Shown one piece after another: positions 63,445 through 64,000 of a stretch of 64,000 nucleotides of DNA (position 1 is its first letter; every line of letters starts with the position of its first letter). The translations under genes and the position numbers were made by a program. The notes beneath the pieces are model-generated. The model was not told the origin of the DNA. It did not search any database and saw only the letters and a list, made by a program, of their open reading frames with translations. This DNA is from Alphaproteobacteria bacterium. GTDB taxonomy: Bacteria > Pseudomonadota > Alphaproteobacteria > TMED109. The stretch spans positions 152,464 through 216,463 of the forward strand of contig JAJDYI010000004.1 of assembly GCA_022825235.1 (NCBI GenBank), in the 5' to 3' direction.

Positions 63445-63888
63445 TTAACTTTCGTGTATGCCTGCTCTTCGCTCGGCTACCGCGTTGAGGATCAAGCGTT
63501 CGTAACGCTCAATCGCTCTGTCCACCCCAAACTCCTGTCCTCTAGTCCGCAGCACTTCACTCGCCGGCGGAGAATCCAGGGTCTGTTCGATTGCAGTCGC
63601 TAACCCCTCTACGTCTCCGACTCGCACTAGAGGCCCAATTCGCCCATTGTCGAGGATTTCTGCTGGGCCGTGTGGACAGTCTGTGCTGACGCACGGGCAA
63701 CCGCAGGCAAGCGCCTCGATAAGTACATTTCCCAATCCTTCATACCGCGACGAAAGCACGAAGACGGCTGCCCTTCGCATAAAAGGAAACGGATTGCTGG
63801 TCCATCCACTGAAACAAACCCTGTCCTCTATTTCTAGCTTTCGAGCGTGTTTCTCTAGTCCGAAGTTCCCCGGGCCGGAAGACAGCAA
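63445..63888 (-). pseudogene. GT4 glycosyltransferase gene missing its 5' part
   Basis: About 147 residues matching only the C-terminal domain of GT4 enzymes: GPGNFGLEKHARKLEIEDRVCFSGW, VFVLSSRYEGLGNVLIEALACGCPCVSTDCPHGPAEIL. The N-terminal acceptor domain of about 200 residues should lie to the right. Instead the frame runs into unrelated sequence near 63885-63915, beside the end of another open frame. This looks like disruption by an insertion sequence. The only start available is a TTG at 63888. Confidence 0.7.
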
Positions 63889-63917
63889 GTCGTTGACCCT
63901 GCGGGGGGTTTTCCGGT

Positions 63918-64000
63918 TCAGGCGGTTCCCGGTACTGGGAACGTTTCGATCAGCTCGGCGGCGCGTCGCTGGGTGGCGGTGGGCTGCGTGACCAGCGTGA
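63918..64000 (-). mobile_element. Possible insertion-sequence end (C-terminus of a transposase-like frame), cut by window edge
   Basis: The last 26 codons of a frame entering from the right read LVTQPTATQRRAAELIET and end at TGA 63918-63920. The DNA between this stop and the truncated GT4 frame contains GGGTCAACGACTTGCTGTC, which may be part of a terminal repeat. The short distance from stop to junction is what an insertion sequence would show. The family cannot be named from 26 residues, and the mobile nature is inferred. Confidence 0.35.

Noticed and set aside
1..64000. CRISPR arrays, tRNA and rRNA genes
   Set aside because: None of the expected repeat-spacer patterns or conserved RNA motifs were seen on reading both strands.

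Overview
The window is GC-rich DNA from what looks like an alphaproteobacterium. The main reason is the block aroA-cmk-rpsA-ihfB-lapA-pyrF-trpF-trpB-trpA-accD-folC, with trxA convergent to it, an order typical of that class. The late cobalamin genes, the LexA/Nth/SMC housekeeping set and the many TRAP, CoA-transferase, TauD and PhyH genes fit a free-living or host-associated heterotroph. Coding density is high, and many genes are chained by ATGA or GTGA overlaps. GTG and TTG starts are common.

Layout. 1-4.2 kb: a cytoplasmic molybdoenzyme with its ferredoxin subunit (SoeA/SoeB-like sulfite oxidation), divergent from a persulfide-dioxygenase-like MBL hydrolase. 4.3-5.0 kb: a VapBC toxin-antitoxin pair. 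5.2-11.5 kb: a PfkB kinase, a DUF6941-like protein, an amidase, an EI24 membrane protein, a PP1-like phosphatase, a LexA-family protein with an altered protease site, and endonuclease III. 11.5-16 kb: a divergent SDR/GST and PanE/GST/CaiB cluster of unknown pathway. 16-23.6 kb: an acyl-CoA ligase, a GNAT enzyme, a glycerophosphate-acyltransferase-like protein, and a two-component system divergent from a Spy-like periplasmic protein. 24-28.5 kb: SMC and a TauD-type dioxygenase.

28.8-38.1 kb is a cobalamin locus: cobT-cobS-cobC-cobO, a cobalamin riboswitch, btuB-btuF-btuC-btuD, a cobQ that lacks its glutaminase half, a fragment of a threonine-phosphate decarboxylase gene fused directly behind it, and cobU on the other strand. 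The intact genes are those needed for corrinoid uptake and cobinamide salvage. The two broken genes are needed only for de novo synthesis.

38.4-49.1 kb: a 1-Cys peroxiredoxin, a cytochrome c, a five-gene PhyH/TRAP operon with two different substrate-binding proteins for one permease, a divergent enolase-superfamily/di-heme cytochrome pair, and a solitary DUF4143 ATPase behind an AT-rich palindrome. 49.4-59.8 kb is the conserved housekeeping block. From about 60 kb to the right edge the DNA is visibly AT-richer and holds surface-glycan glycosyltransferases. These include two tandem GT25 paralogues and a GT4 gene whose 5' part is missing next to what looks like the end of an insertion sequence. 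No tRNA, rRNA or CRISPR array was seen.
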